A stretch of DNA of 64,000 nt from Corallincola platygyrae (lineage in GTDB: Bacteria; Pseudomonadota; Gammaproteobacteria; Enterobacterales; Neiellaceae): assembly GCF_039544265.1 (NCBI RefSeq), contig NZ_BAABLI010000003.1, positions 89,101 to 153,100 of the forward strand, given 5' to 3'. This document shows, one piece after another, positions 1 through 8,809 of the stretch; the stretch's first letter is position 1; each line of letters opens with the position of its first letter. The position numbers were made by a program, and so were the translations under genes. The notes below the pieces were generated by a model, which saw only the letters and a list, made by a program, of their open reading frames with translations, was not told where the DNA came from and ran no database searches.

Positions 1-1
1 C

Positions 2-3000
2 TCCGCGTCGCTGCGTCAGCGCGCCATGGTGCTGGTAATTTCCCTTATCGTCGCGCTGCTGGGTTATCAGGCGATGCGTTCAACGCCGCTGGATGCCTTG
101 CCCGTTCTGTCCGATGTTCAGGTGATCATAAAAACCTCCTATCCCGGCCAGCCACCGGAGTTTGTAGAAGACCAGATCACCTATCCGCTTTCCTCCGCCA
201 TGTTGGCCGTACCCGGTGCTCGCACCGTGCGTGGTTTCTCCATGTTTGGCGACTCCTACGTTTATGTGATTTTCGAAGACGGCACAGATATCTACTGGGC
301 ACGCAGCCGGGTGTTGGAGTACCTGTCACAGATTCAAAGCCGTTTGCCTCAGGGCGTCACACCCTCATTAGGGCCGGATGCCTCCGGTGTTGGTTGGGTG
401 TATCAATATGCACTGGTGGATAAAACCGGCAGCCATGATCTGGCTCAGCTGCGCTCGCTGCAGGACTGGTACCTCAAGCTGGAGCTGCAAAGTGTCGAAG
501 GGGTGGCAGAAGTGGCTACAGTCGGTGGCATGGAGCGTGCCTATCAGATCGTGGTCGACCCACACAAACTGGCGCTGTATCAGCTCGACCTAAAAGCAGT
601 TAACGGCGCGCTGCAAAGTGCCAATGCTTCGGTAGGCGGCTCAGTGGTTGAAATGGCCGAAGCCGAGTACATGGTGCGTTCCGATGGTTATCGTCAGACC
701 CTGGCTGACTTTGCCGAGATCCCGTTGGGTATTTTGTCTGAATCCGGCAGCCCAGTACTGATGAAAGATGTGGCGGATATCCGAATAGGCCCAGCGGCAC
801 GCCGTGGCATTGCCGAGCTGGATGGCAAAGGCGAAGTGGTCGGCGGCATTGTGGTGATGCGTTATGGCGAAAATGCACTGGATACCATTGCTCGGGTGAA
901 AGCCAAGCTGGAAGAACTTGCCCCCGGTTTGCCCGAAGGTGTCGAAGTGGTTGATACCTATGATCGTTCACAATTAATCCTGAACTCAGTCGATAACCTC
1001 ACCAACAAGGTGATCGAAGAGATGGCCGTGGTGGCGTTGGTGTGCCTGCTGTTTCTGCTGCATGCTCGCTCAACCTTGGTAGCCGTGATCACACTGCCGC
1101 TGTCGATTCTTGCCAGCTTTATTGTGATGCAGTGGATGGGCGTAAACGCCAATATTATGAGCCTGGGCGGTATCGCCATCGCCATTGGAGCCGTGGTGGA
1201 TGCAGCCATTGTGATGGTCGAAAACGCCCATAAACATCTGGAGCATTACCGGGAACAACATGGTCAACCAGCCACGGGCGAGGCCCATTGGTGGATTGTT
1301 AAGGAATCCTCGATAGAAGTGGGCCCGGCGCTGTTTTTCAGCCTGCTTATTATCACCCTGAGTTTTATTCCGGTGTTTGCACTGGAAGCGCAGGAAGGGC
1401 GACTGTTTCATCCGCTGGCCTACACCAAAACTTTTGCCATGGCAGCATCGGCGATATTGGCGGTGACGCTAATCCCCGTGCTTATCGGCTATCTGGTGCG
1501 CGGCAAGATCCCATCCGAGCATAAAAACCCGCTAAGCCGACTGTTGATCGCCATCTACAAACCGCTGCTGAAAGTCGTGCTGCGTTTTCCCAAGCTGACT
1601 TTGCTGGTTGCACTACTGGCGCTGGCCAGCGCTTGGTATCCCATCAGCCGTATGGGCAGCGAATTTATGCCGGAACTGGAAGAGGGCGATTTGCTCTATA
1701 TGCCCACCACGTTGCCTTCACTTAGTGCCGGTAAAGCCGCCGAGCTACTGCAACAGACAGATCGACTGATCAAATCTGTGCCGGAAGTAGCGCGGGTGTT
1801 TGGCAAAGTCGGCCGTGCTGATACCGCCACCGATCCTGCGCCACTGACGATGTTGGAAACCACCATCATGCTGAAGCCGCGCAGCGAGTGGCGTGCAGGC
1901 ATGACCATGGAAGGAATAATCGACGAGCTGCAGAAAACGGTAAAAGTACCGGGTATGACCAATGCCTGGGTACAGCCGATTAAAACCCGCATCGATATGC
2001 TCTCTACCGGTGTCAGAACTCCGGTGGGCGTCAAAATCAGCGGCGATAATGTCGAGCAGCTGGAACAAATAGGCGAGCAGCTTGAAGCGATACTCGCGCC
2101 ACTGCCCGGCACGCTGTCAGCATTTGCCCAGCGCAGCGGTGGTGGTCGTTATATCGATATCGCCCCCAATCTTTCTGCCGCCGCTCGTTACGGTATGACT
2201 CTGAGCGATATTCAGGACGTGGTAAAGATGGCGATTGGCGGCATGACGGTCTCTGAGTCGATTCAGGGTCAGGAACGTTATCCCATCAACATCCGCTACC
2301 CAAGAGCGCTGCGAGACAATATCGAACAGCTGCAACGGCTACCGGTAATGACCAAAACCGGAAAATATGTGCCACTGATGAACCTGGCGGATATCTCCAT
2401 CAGCGATGGCCCACCCATGCTGACCAGCGAAAATGGCCGCCTGATCAGTTGGGTATTTGTCGATATTCAGGGGATCTCGGTAGGAGATTACATAGCGCAG
2501 GCCAGAGAGGCGATGGACCAAGAGCTGGAGCTGCCCGCGCGCTATTCAGTTAGCTTTGCTGGCCAGTATGAATATATGGAGCGAGTTGAAGCCAGAATGC
2601 AGCTAGTGGTACCGCTTGCCATCGCGGTGATCTTCCTGCTGCTGATGATGACCTTCAACTCCATGACCCAGGCCGCTGTCATTATGCTTAGCCTGCCATT
2701 TGCGCTGGTAGGCAGCGCCTGGTTCCTGCACTACCTGGATTACAACCTGTCTGTTGCTGTTGCCGTAGGCATGATCGCCCTCGCTGGTGTCGCCGCCGAA
2801 TTTGGCGTCGTGATGCAGGTGTACCTTAATAACTGTATCAAACAACGAACAACCAAAGGCACGCTTCTCCGCGAAGCCGACCTCAAAGCCGCCCTTATCG
2901 ATGGTGCCGTTATGCGTATCCGGCCCAAAGTGATGACAGTGGCCACTATCTTCTTTGGCCTGCTACCCATTATGTTTGGTAGCGGCTCAGGTAACGAAGT

Positions 3001-3115
3001 GATGCAGAAGATCGCCGCCCCCATGGTAGGCGGTATGGTCACCGCACCGCTGTTGTCGTTGTTTGTTATCCCCGCGGTGTATTTACTGATTTATCGGGGT
3101 AGGTTGGATAGGTAG
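2..3115 (+). CDS. cusA: CusA/SilA-type heavy-metal RND efflux pump (5' end outside window)
   Basis: Inner-membrane RND pump of the heavy-metal efflux family, which drives metal ions out through a periplasmic adaptor and outer-membrane channel using the proton gradient. The frame is open to the window edge before the first Met at 26 (in-frame SASLRQRA precedes it), so roughly the first 15-20 residues are missing. Visible are TM1, the DALPVLSDVQV signature, a large periplasmic loop, a TM4-like helix with the conserved charged residue in AIGAVVDAAIVMVENAHK, a Met-rich second porter region with RIDMLSTGV, and a C-terminal helix bundle. The Met-rich porter favours Cu(I)/Ag(I), but metal specificity is inferred. 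Adaptor and channel genes would lie to the left, outside the window. Confidence 0.93.
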   Translation, partial: SASLRQRAMVLVISLIVALLGYQAMRSTPLDALPVLSDVQVIIKTSYPGQPPEFVEDQITYPLSSAMLAVPGARTVRGFSMFGDSYVYVIFEDGTDIYWARSRVLEYLSQIQSRLPQGVTPSLGPDASGVGWVYQYALVDKTGSHDLAQLRSLQDWYLKLELQSVEGVAEVATVGGMERAYQIVVDPHKLALYQLDLKAVNGALQSANASVGGSVVEMAEAEYMVRSDGYRQTLADFAEIPLGILSESGSPVLMKDVADIRIGPAARRGIAELDGKGEVVGGIVVMRYGENALDTIARVKAKLEELAPGLPEGVEVVDTYDRSQLILNSVDNLTNKVIEEMAVVALVCLLFLLHARSTLVAVITLPLSILASFIVMQWMGVNANIMSLGGIAIAIGAVVDAAIVMVENAHKHLEHYREQHGQPATGEAHWWIVKESSIEVGPALFFSLLIITLSFIPVFALEAQEGRLFHPLAYTKTFAMAASAILAVTLIPVLIGYLVRGKIPSEHKNPLSRLLIAIYKPLLKVVLRFPKLTLLVALLALASAWYPISRMGSEFMPELEEGDLLYMPTTLPSLSAGKAAELLQQTDRLIKSVPEVARVFGKVGRADTATDPAPLTMLETTIMLKPRSEWRAGMTMEGIIDELQKTVKVPGMTNAWVQPIKTRIDMLSTGVRTPVGVKISGDNVEQLEQIGEQLEAILAPLPGTLSAFAQRSGGGRYIDIAPNLSAAARYGMTLSDIQDVVKMAIGGMTVSESIQGQERYPINIRYPRALRDNIEQLQRLPVMTKTGKYVPLMNLADISISDGPPMLTSENGRLISWVFVDIQGISVGDYIAQAREAMDQELELPARYSVSFAGQYEYMERVEARMQLVVPLAIAVIFLLLMMTFNSMTQAAVIMLSLPFALVGSAWFLHYLDYNLSVAVAVGMIALAGVAAEFGVVMQVYLNNCIKQRTTKGTLLREADLKAALIDGAVMRIRPKVMTVATIFFGLLPIMFGSGSGNEVMQKIAAPMVGGMVTAPLLSLFVIPAVYLLIYRGRLDR

Positions 3116-3308
3116 ACATATGAATTTATTCGAATAAATAGATGTCTTCTGTTGCATCCCACAGGGAAATTGTGGAAATTGGTTTGTAGTGTACAGCTGT
3201 TGACTGATGGCCTGTTTTTATGGACATAGATCTCGTTTGCCGGGGCAAGACGCGCTTACTACTTAGCGGTAGCTGTAAAAATTCTCTAGAAATTGAAATG
3301 GAGTATGA

Positions 3309-4553
3309 ATGAATAAGAGAAAAGAAATAAATCAAGTATTTACACCTAGAAAAAGCGATGTAAATACTGAAATGTATGTGCAAAGACCGGTTCACGAAAA
3401 AAGTTTGTCTAGAGCTCTAAAACGAGATTCTCATACATTGGTTTTTGGTGAAAGTGGAAACGGAAAATCATGGCTATACAAGAAAGTTCTTGATGCGTTA
3501 GGTATTAAATACGTTGTTGCAAACTGTGCCAATGCATCAAGAATTGGCTCCATAACACAAGAGATTTGCAAAGCAATTATAAGTCCTGGAACAGTTAATA
3601 AACTTGGGTTTAGCGAAGAAAAAGCGGCTGAGATTAATGCATGCTTTGCAAAAGGTGCTGCCAAACATACGGGGAACTATGAAATAGAAGGTGACGAACC
3701 TTTGTTGAGGGCTTTTAAAATATTTAATGACATTGATTCTTCTAAAAAAATAGTTGTTCTTGATAATCTTGAATCTATATTTTCATCAACCAGTTTAATG
3801 AGTGAGTTAGCTGATATTATCATATTGCTAGATGATTCTAGATATTCCGATTGCAATGTAAATATTTTAATTGTAGGCATACCAAACGGTGTTCTCCAAT
3901 ATTTTAGTCAAACTAAAAATGTAGAATCGGTTGCGAATAGAATCTTAGAGATTCAGAAAGTCGATGGTCTAGACTCAGGGCAAGTTATGGAGGTAGTTAA
4001 GAAAGGCTTTACGCAGCTTCATATAGCAATTACTGGAAATACTCTAATTTCTCTAGCTGATCATGTTCATGATGTTACCCTTGGAATCGCTCAACGAGTT
4101 CATGAATACTGTGAAGCATTAGCGTACGAAATTGAAGAAAATAATTGGATTTACGATAAAAGCTTATTAAATGCTGCTGATCTGCAATGGCTTATGCAAG
4201 GGTTGCGTCAATGTTATCAAGTTGTTGAGAGCCACCTTAATAGTCGGGCTACTGCTGTTGCAAGAAGAAATCAAGTTATCTATTGCCTCGCAAAAATTAC
4301 TGCCCATCAATTTGAATCATCTGATATCGATGCGTTAATACGCAAAGAGTTTCCAACAACAGTCCCTGCAACCAATATGGGATTGGGGTCGATACTTACA
4401 GATCTATCTAGTGGTGACACTCCGCTGATTGTAAAAAATGATAAGGCAAATACATATAGTATTAAAGATCCCCGATACTTGATGTGTATAAAAATAATGC
4501 TTTATAAGGACTCTTCTGCAGAGCAAGTGGTGAAGAAGAAATTTTCCCGTTAA
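3309..4553 (+). CDS. AAA+ ATPase, Orc1/Cdc6-like layout, accessory island gene
   Basis: A 414-residue P-loop NTPase of unknown role. Walker A is GESGNGKSW near residue 48; Walker B is KKIVVLDNLE near residue 145; an arginine in ANRILEIQ could act as a sensor. The C-terminal 130 residues are helical and end in a segment that could be a winged helix (IKDPRYLMCIKIMLYKD). That order resembles Orc1/Cdc6-type AAA+ proteins and the orphan ATP-binding proteins often found in defence islands. ATG follows GGAGTATGA. Codons are strikingly A/T-rich compared with cusA on the left, suggesting horizontal transfer. Its natural partner may have been lost: decayed reading frames lie just downstream. The assignment to the fold is firm, the function is not. 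Confidence 0.8.
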   Translation: MNKRKEINQVFTPRKSDVNTEMYVQRPVHEKSLSRALKRDSHTLVFGESGNGKSWLYKKVLDALGIKYVVANCANASRIGSITQEICKAIISPGTVNKLGFSEEKAAEINACFAKGAAKHTGNYEIEGDEPLLRAFKIFNDIDSSKKIVVLDNLESIFSSTSLMSELADIIILLDDSRYSDCNVNILIVGIPNGVLQYFSQTKNVESVANRILEIQKVDGLDSGQVMEVVKKGFTQLHIAITGNTLISLADHVHDVTLGIAQRVHEYCEALAYEIEENNWIYDKSLLNAADLQWLMQGLRQCYQVVESHLNSRATAVARRNQVIYCLAKITAHQFESSDIDALIRKEFPTTVPATNMGLGSILTDLSSGDTPLIVKNDKANTYSIKDPRYLMCIKIMLYKDSSAEQVVKKKFSR

Positions 4554-5130
4554 AATAGTTAACATATGCATCTTTTTGTATAGGTTTCTGCTTAGATTTA
4601 GATTAGCTGATATGAAGAATTTAAGCTCATGGAAGTGAAAGTGATTCAGTTATATTGCTAGGGGTTTTAGGAAGTGTTGCTTCACTCGTATCACTTCTAA
4701 TATCAGCGCAAAACCTTAAATCGAGAATAATTAATGCTGCATATGGTTTTTAATCGTAGTTGTTTTGTCTCAGCCTTTAAATTTAATCAATATAAGGTTG
4801 AAGAACTCGCTATAACCGAAAGAAAATTGTGAATTTTTCAATCGGGGATTGAGAGTTTTTACTCAATAAAGGTGGGAGCTCAAGCGATCTTGGAATCAAG
4901 AGGTTATTATACTTCCTCGAGTGATATTGGATGCGGCAGAGGCTTCATTTAGACTTCGTTTGCATTTTTATAAATGCGTGAATCTTCATTCCCATAGTCA
5001 TATTTAATCGCAGAATATTTAATTCTTGATGGACTAAGATTTGCATATTCAGCGGTCTATACCGGTGATGAAAGATATAATGAAGAATAAAGATTGTACG
5101 AAGGTGAACTTACGATGAACGAGTTGTTAG
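4554..5130. other. AT-rich gene-free stretch with decayed coding fragments
   Basis: No intact gene is seen over about 580 bases. Three short plus-strand pieces look like former protein: 4634-4750, a hydrophobic piece containing VILLGVLGSVASLVSLLISA with no ATG and ending in TAA; around 4780-4830, a piece ending VEELAITERKL; and 4998-5090, a piece containing EYLILDGLRFAYSAVYTGDE and ending in TAA. They are in different frames, as expected of one or two genes broken by indels. Probably the remains of a partner of the upstream ATPase gene; this is inference. Confidence 0.4.
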
Positions 5131-5415
5131 TCAGTATCGCGGCAGGAAAATAAGTGCTGGGGCGACCACACAACACTGAATGCCTTGCTTGTGCAAATGA
5201 CGACATAAACAAAAGCTACAGGGGCTTGCTTCATAAACTACGCAAAAGTGACTGGTAGTCAGCTGTAACTTCCTGATAAGTTTGTTGATAGAACGAATGT
5301 TAGTGGGGATGGTGCCGTAGAGCGTGACGGTGTCATCTTTGATTGAACTCAACGCAACATCCGTGGTTTCTTTGTGAACATCTAAGCCGATGCAAAGTGT
5401 GCTAGCGTTATACAT
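5131..5415 (-). pseudogene. Truncated IS110-family transposase (N-terminal fragment)
   Basis: The first 94 codons of an IS110-type DEDD transposase. GLDVHKETTDVAL carries the first catalytic Asp and VVYEASPCSFCLCRHL the Glu of the DEDD site. Similarity to the family stops after CVVAPALI, where intact members continue with a GD..KTDRRDA segment; here four unrelated residues and a stop follow, so the break is near 5150. The rest of the element is not found to the left. The 5416-5540 stretch upstream of the ATG corresponds to the noncoding left end that encodes the bridge RNA in intact IS110 elements. Non-functional on its own; marks past mobile-element activity in the island. Confidence 0.8.
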
Positions 5416-5543
5416 GTCGACTTCCCGTGCTGTTATGACTTGTCATCTAACAGTGTGGCTCTGGTTTGGCTAACCCACGATAAAAGCGGGAGGTCGGCAC
5501 CATCGCAGGGAGTCATGATGTGTAGCTGTAGAAAAGGATACCA

Positions 5544-6455
5544 ATGAGCTTTCCTTCAGATATCAAAAGTGGAATGCGGGATTGCATTCTCAAAATATTT
5601 TGGCCAAAGGATCATATCGTTCAGTTCTTCGTCGACAATGGCTGTACGAATGCAGATATTAGGGTGCTGGGCGCTCATAAAGAACTTGCAAGATACAAGA
5701 TTGTAGATTGCATGTTTGCTCATTTAGCTGCAAAGCCGGATGGTGGTCTCGGGCCTTTTCGCTCAATGCTAAAATCCTTAGTCGGGTGGTCTTCCTTTGA
5801 TCCATATTATTTCGATAATTTGAAAAAGCTCAATCGAGCTGACGCTGAGCGTTCGATTACCCACCTTAAGCAACTGCAAGAAATTAGAGACCATAGAATC
5901 CAAGAAGAGCGTAAGACACGTGCAGCCAAGGAGGCCGCTTCACAAAACCCTAAACAAACAATTAGTGAGCTTAAAGAAAAGTACATCGCGCTTATCCAGG
6001 GGAGTTCGCCATCAGCGCGTCGAGGGTATGAATTAGAAAACGTACTTCAAGAACTTGGAAAGCTGTCAAACTTGGAAGTAACGGAGCCTTATCGAGTCAA
6101 TGGCGAGCAAATTGATGGAGCTATAAAATTTGAAGGAGAGCATTATCTGGTCGAGGCGAAATGGCAAGATAAAGCATCCGCAAATGAACCCGTATACCAA
6201 TTTGTTGGCAAGATTGAAGGAAAGTTTTACGGCAGAGGAATTTTTATCTCCGTAAACGGCTTCAGCGATAATGTGGTTACTTCTCTTGTTCATGGCAAAG
6301 CCATAAAGACCATCTTTGTCGATGGTGAAGATCTGATGATGGTTCTAGAAGGGTTCCAGTCATTTTCCGAAATGCTCGATAAAAAGGTCAAAGCGGCGCA
6401 GACAAGGGGAGAGGTTTACATACATGCTGTAAGCGGAAAAACTAAAATCAGCTAA
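5544..6455 (+). CDS. Mrr-like restriction endonuclease domain protein
   Basis: A 303-residue protein with a PD-(D/E)XK nuclease fold at its C-terminal half. The key pattern RRGYELENVLQEL (Glu), then EQIDGAIKF (Asp) and HYLVEAKWQ (E-x-K) near residues 190-210 is that of Mrr_cat-type type IV nucleases. The N-terminal 95 residues are a separate helical domain with a DPYYFDNLK segment, and residues about 100-155 form a charged coiled coil linking the two. ATG at 5544 has AAAAGGA six bases upstream. No methyltransferase or specificity subunit is nearby, so it would act alone, perhaps on modified DNA. It lies directly after the IS110 remnant in the accessory stretch. Fold is confident; target is unknown. 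Confidence 0.82.
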   Translation: MSFPSDIKSGMRDCILKIFWPKDHIVQFFVDNGCTNADIRVLGAHKELARYKIVDCMFAHLAAKPDGGLGPFRSMLKSLVGWSSFDPYYFDNLKKLNRADAERSITHLKQLQEIRDHRIQEERKTRAAKEAASQNPKQTISELKEKYIALIQGSSPSARRGYELENVLQELGKLSNLEVTEPYRVNGEQIDGAIKFEGEHYLVEAKWQDKASANEPVYQFVGKIEGKFYGRGIFISVNGFSDNVVTSLVHGKAIKTIFVDGEDLMMVLEGFQSFSEMLDKKVKAAQTRGEVYIHAVSGKTKIS

Positions 6456-6535
6456 CAATCGCAGACAAGTAGGCGTCTTTTTTGTTCGGCCTGCCACTTT
6501 AGTACAAAGCCGCGGTTGCGAAGGGCTTAATATGT

Positions 6536-6679
6536 ATGGGACATGGAGTGGCTAATAAAACATATCCTAAGAATACCGGGTGGGAAAACGTCGAATATCG
6601 ATTCGAACTTATCGAAACAGGTGATCGTGCCATAAAGATGATTACCTCTCGGGCGAACGGGTTGAGTGCCCAAAGGTAA
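6536..6679 (+). CDS. Possible 47-residue protein or gene remnant
   Basis: A short frame starting ATG GGA CAT with AAGGG ten bases upstream; the translation has ordinary protein composition (YPKNTGWENVEYRFELIE near the middle, ending GLSAQR). I do not recognise it. It is the only coding-like piece in the 6456-6767 gap and may be a true small gene or the tail of a lost gene at the right edge of the accessory stretch. Confidence 0.3.
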   Translation: MGHGVANKTYPKNTGWENVEYRFELIETGDRAIKMITSRANGLSAQR

Positions 6680-6767
6680 TCTCTGCTACAAAACCTACAG
6701 TTGTTATGTTCAGACATATAAAAATCAAATTAACCAAAGCACTGTAGTTGATCCAAGGCACTAAACA

Positions 6768-7265
6768 ATGACGCTAACCGACTACCTCGAAAACATGTGG
6801 AAGCTGGCCATGCAGGGCGAACTGCAGGGGATCTGGTTCTGGGCGGCGGTCTATTGCCTGCTGGTCTGCAGTTATTCCATTGTGTTTCAGTTGCGCACCC
6901 GTCGCTGGCCTTCGGTAAAGGGTAAATTGATTGAAGTTGGGCTGAGTAAGTTTGGTGCGGATTCAGTGAGGGCAGAGCAGGACTATATTGCGGAGGCTTT
7001 GTACTCCTATACCGTTGATGATGTCAGTTACACTGGCTCCAAAGTCTCTCCCTGGATCTTTGTGACCAGCCATAACGCCCGATTTATTCTGCAAAAGCAG
7101 ATGCGTGCGATCCAAACTTATCCGGATGGCGGGGTAAAAGTGTTCTACAACCCCCGAAATCCAAAGAAGTCTTTGCTCATAGTGGCGGGCAAAGTCGGCC
7201 TCGTGGTGACATTGCTAATCGCAACACTGCCGATGATCCTGTATTACTCTCGTTTTTACGGTTAG
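6768..7265 (+). CDS. DUF3592 family membrane protein
   Basis: A 165-residue protein of the DUF3592 family, whose function is unknown. One transmembrane helix lies near residues 21-41 (FWAAVYCLLVCSYSIVF) and one at the C-terminus (LVVTLLIATLPMILYY). The part between is a beta-rich region typical of the family, with RRWPSVKGKLIEV at its start and VKVFYNPRNPKKSLL before the last helix. A stand-alone gene following the accessory stretch, with base composition back to that of the core genome, so it likely marks the right border of the island. Confidence 0.8.
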   Translation: MTLTDYLENMWKLAMQGELQGIWFWAAVYCLLVCSYSIVFQLRTRRWPSVKGKLIEVGLSKFGADSVRAEQDYIAEALYSYTVDDVSYTGSKVSPWIFVTSHNARFILQKQMRAIQTYPDGGVKVFYNPRNPKKSLLIVAGKVGLVVTLLIATLPMILYYSRFYG

Positions 7266-7336
7266 CCTGTATAACTTGTTTACTAGAGCTGCGGTCTGAC
7301 GCCCTTGTCCAATCTTTTCTCCACTCTGGTTTGTAA

Positions 7337-8296
7337 ATGAAGAAACTGATTGTTGGGTTGGCTTTCTCTTTTTGTATTTCACTCTCTGTGTGTATTGAAG
7401 TCTCAACCAGTGCAATGGCAGAGACTCTCTCTGCCTATTCTCCTCAAACTTCATCCGACACAAATCCTAAAGTCTCGCCCCAAATCTCGCCCAAAACCCC
7501 GCCGCAAATCATGCCCAAAATGACAGCCAGGAATGGTTATGTTGAGCCATTTAAGATGTTTGATAATGTCTACTACGTTGGTGACAAATGGGTCTCTTCC
7601 TATGCGGTAGTGACGTCCAGCGGATTGGTGCTGATAGACACCCTCGAGTTCCCATTCAGCCAATGGATACCCGTAAACCTGAAAAAGCTGGGGTTAGCGG
7701 ATAAATCGGTGACCCACCTGATTGTGACGCACGGTCACACCGACCATGTTGGCGGTGCTGCATACTTGCAGAACTTATATGGTGCTGACGTGATTATCAC
7801 CGAGAAAGGGCAAAAGTTGGCCATTGCCCAAGCCGCCAAAAGCAAAGGTGAAAGCAAGTTTTTACCACCAAACCCGAAGTCATTTGTTCAGGACAGTTCC
7901 AGCCTGATGGTGGGTTACACCGAGTTTAAGTTCTATATCACGCCAGGGCATACCGCAGGGGACCTGTCTGTTGATTTTATGGTGAAGGACAGGGGCAAAG
8001 AATACCGGGCATTTGTAGTGGGTGGTCATAGCCCTAACTTGCAGAACGCCAGTCTGGCTGCGGCGTTTAAAACCAGCATGGCGCGAATCAAAGCTTTGGC
8101 TGGGCAAAGCCCTGAGGTCACCGTTAACTTGGCCAACCATCCCCATAAAAACAATCTGTTTAAAAACAGGGATAGAACCAGTTTGCAGGCGGGTGACGAT
8201 GCTGCGGTAAACCCTTTTGTTGATCAGGCCGATTTCTATCGGTTTATTCAGCAGCAGGAATCGTTGGCCGTTGAGACTGAAATCAAGTCGAACTGA
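7337..8296 (+). CDS. Secreted MBL-fold metallo-hydrolase (subclass B3-like)
   Basis: A 319-residue periplasmic or secreted metallo-beta-lactamase-fold hydrolase. An N-terminal signal peptide (MKKLIVGLAFSFCISLSVC to SAMA) is followed by a 30-residue Pro/Ser/Thr/Lys-rich linker with PQ/PK repeats. The zinc-binding motif is HGHTDH near residue 136, with further His ligands in ITPGHTAGDLS and probably GGHSP and LANHPHKN. The HxHxDH plus late His layout is closest to B3-type lactamase-like enzymes, but the family contains many non-lactamase hydrolases and substrate cannot be read from sequence. ATG follows the DUF3592 gene by 70 bases; whether they share a transcript is unclear. Confidence 0.85.
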   Translation: MKKLIVGLAFSFCISLSVCIEVSTSAMAETLSAYSPQTSSDTNPKVSPQISPKTPPQIMPKMTARNGYVEPFKMFDNVYYVGDKWVSSYAVVTSSGLVLIDTLEFPFSQWIPVNLKKLGLADKSVTHLIVTHGHTDHVGGAAYLQNLYGADVIITEKGQKLAIAQAAKSKGESKFLPPNPKSFVQDSSSLMVGYTEFKFYITPGHTAGDLSVDFMVKDRGKEYRAFVVGGHSPNLQNASLAAAFKTSMARIKALAGQSPEVTVNLANHPHKNNLFKNRDRTSLQAGDDAAVNPFVDQADFYRFIQQQESLAVETEIKSN

Positions 8297-8345
8297 TGGG
8301 AAGAGGGTCCGATGCGATAGCCTGTGGAAAACTGTATACAAATAA

Positions 8346-8364
8346 ATTGCAGCACCAACCCCTT
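8346..8364 (+). repeat. 19-bp direct repeat, left copy
   Basis: ATTGCAGCACCAACCCCTT; it matches 9648-9666 with one mismatch (C/T at position 11). The two copies bracket the two-gene hypothetical unit at 8498-9471. Confidence 0.5.
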
Positions 8365-8497
8365 TACCTAAACACGAAATGATCGCCTCGAACACTATAA
8401 ATGGCTTATGGGCTATTTGTTGTACAAGCAAAGCCAGTGAAGTATGTCGAAATCCATCGCTTCGGTAGCTTACTCCAGCCCATATAGACTTTCACAT

Positions 8498-8809
8498 TCA
8501 AAAATACATGCCACGGTCAGTTCCCAATCTCTCATCTCGAAACCTGTAACGCTTCGCGAGATAGACAGAGAGAGTAACCGGGACAAAACCCAGAATCATT
8601 GAAGCAATTTTGAGTTCATCACTACGAATACCTGCTTCTCTGATAACCAGTATCGACAAACTCAAAATACATAGATAGAACCCCACAAGGATCCCTGCAA
8701 GTGCTTTGCCCGTTGGTTTGTCTCCCTGTCGATATGTTCTGAAAAGAGAGGCGCAGTTACCATGTAAAACAACCAAGCTTATAAAGTAAGCAATTGCCCA
8801 CATAATCAT
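8498..8809 (-). CDS. Small three-helix membrane protein, unknown
   Basis: A 103-residue protein, not recognised. Three hydrophobic helices are visible: residues 1-17 (MWAIAYFISLVVLHG), about 33-55 (GKALAGILVGFYLCILSLSI) and about 67-88 (IASMILGFVPVTLSVYLA), with a basic C-terminal tail (KRYRFRDERLGTDRG). Its ATG overlaps the stop of the upstream 221-residue gene (ATGA), so the two are translationally coupled and probably act together in the inner membrane. A/T-richer than neighbours and flanked by short direct repeats, consistent with acquisition. Confidence 0.65.
   Translation of the reverse strand: MIMWAIAYFISLVVLHGNCASLFRTYRQGDKPTGKALAGILVGFYLCILSLSILVIREAGIRSDELKIASMILGFVPVTLSVYLAKRYRFRDERLGTDRGMYF

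Noticed and set aside
5131..5415. Intact IS110 transposase
   Set aside because: Only the N-terminal third is present and similarity ends before the conserved KTDRRDA region and the C-terminal Ser domain.
5544..6455. Part of a type II restriction-modification system
   Set aside because: No methyltransferase gene is adjacent; the motif set fits a stand-alone type IV Mrr-like enzyme.
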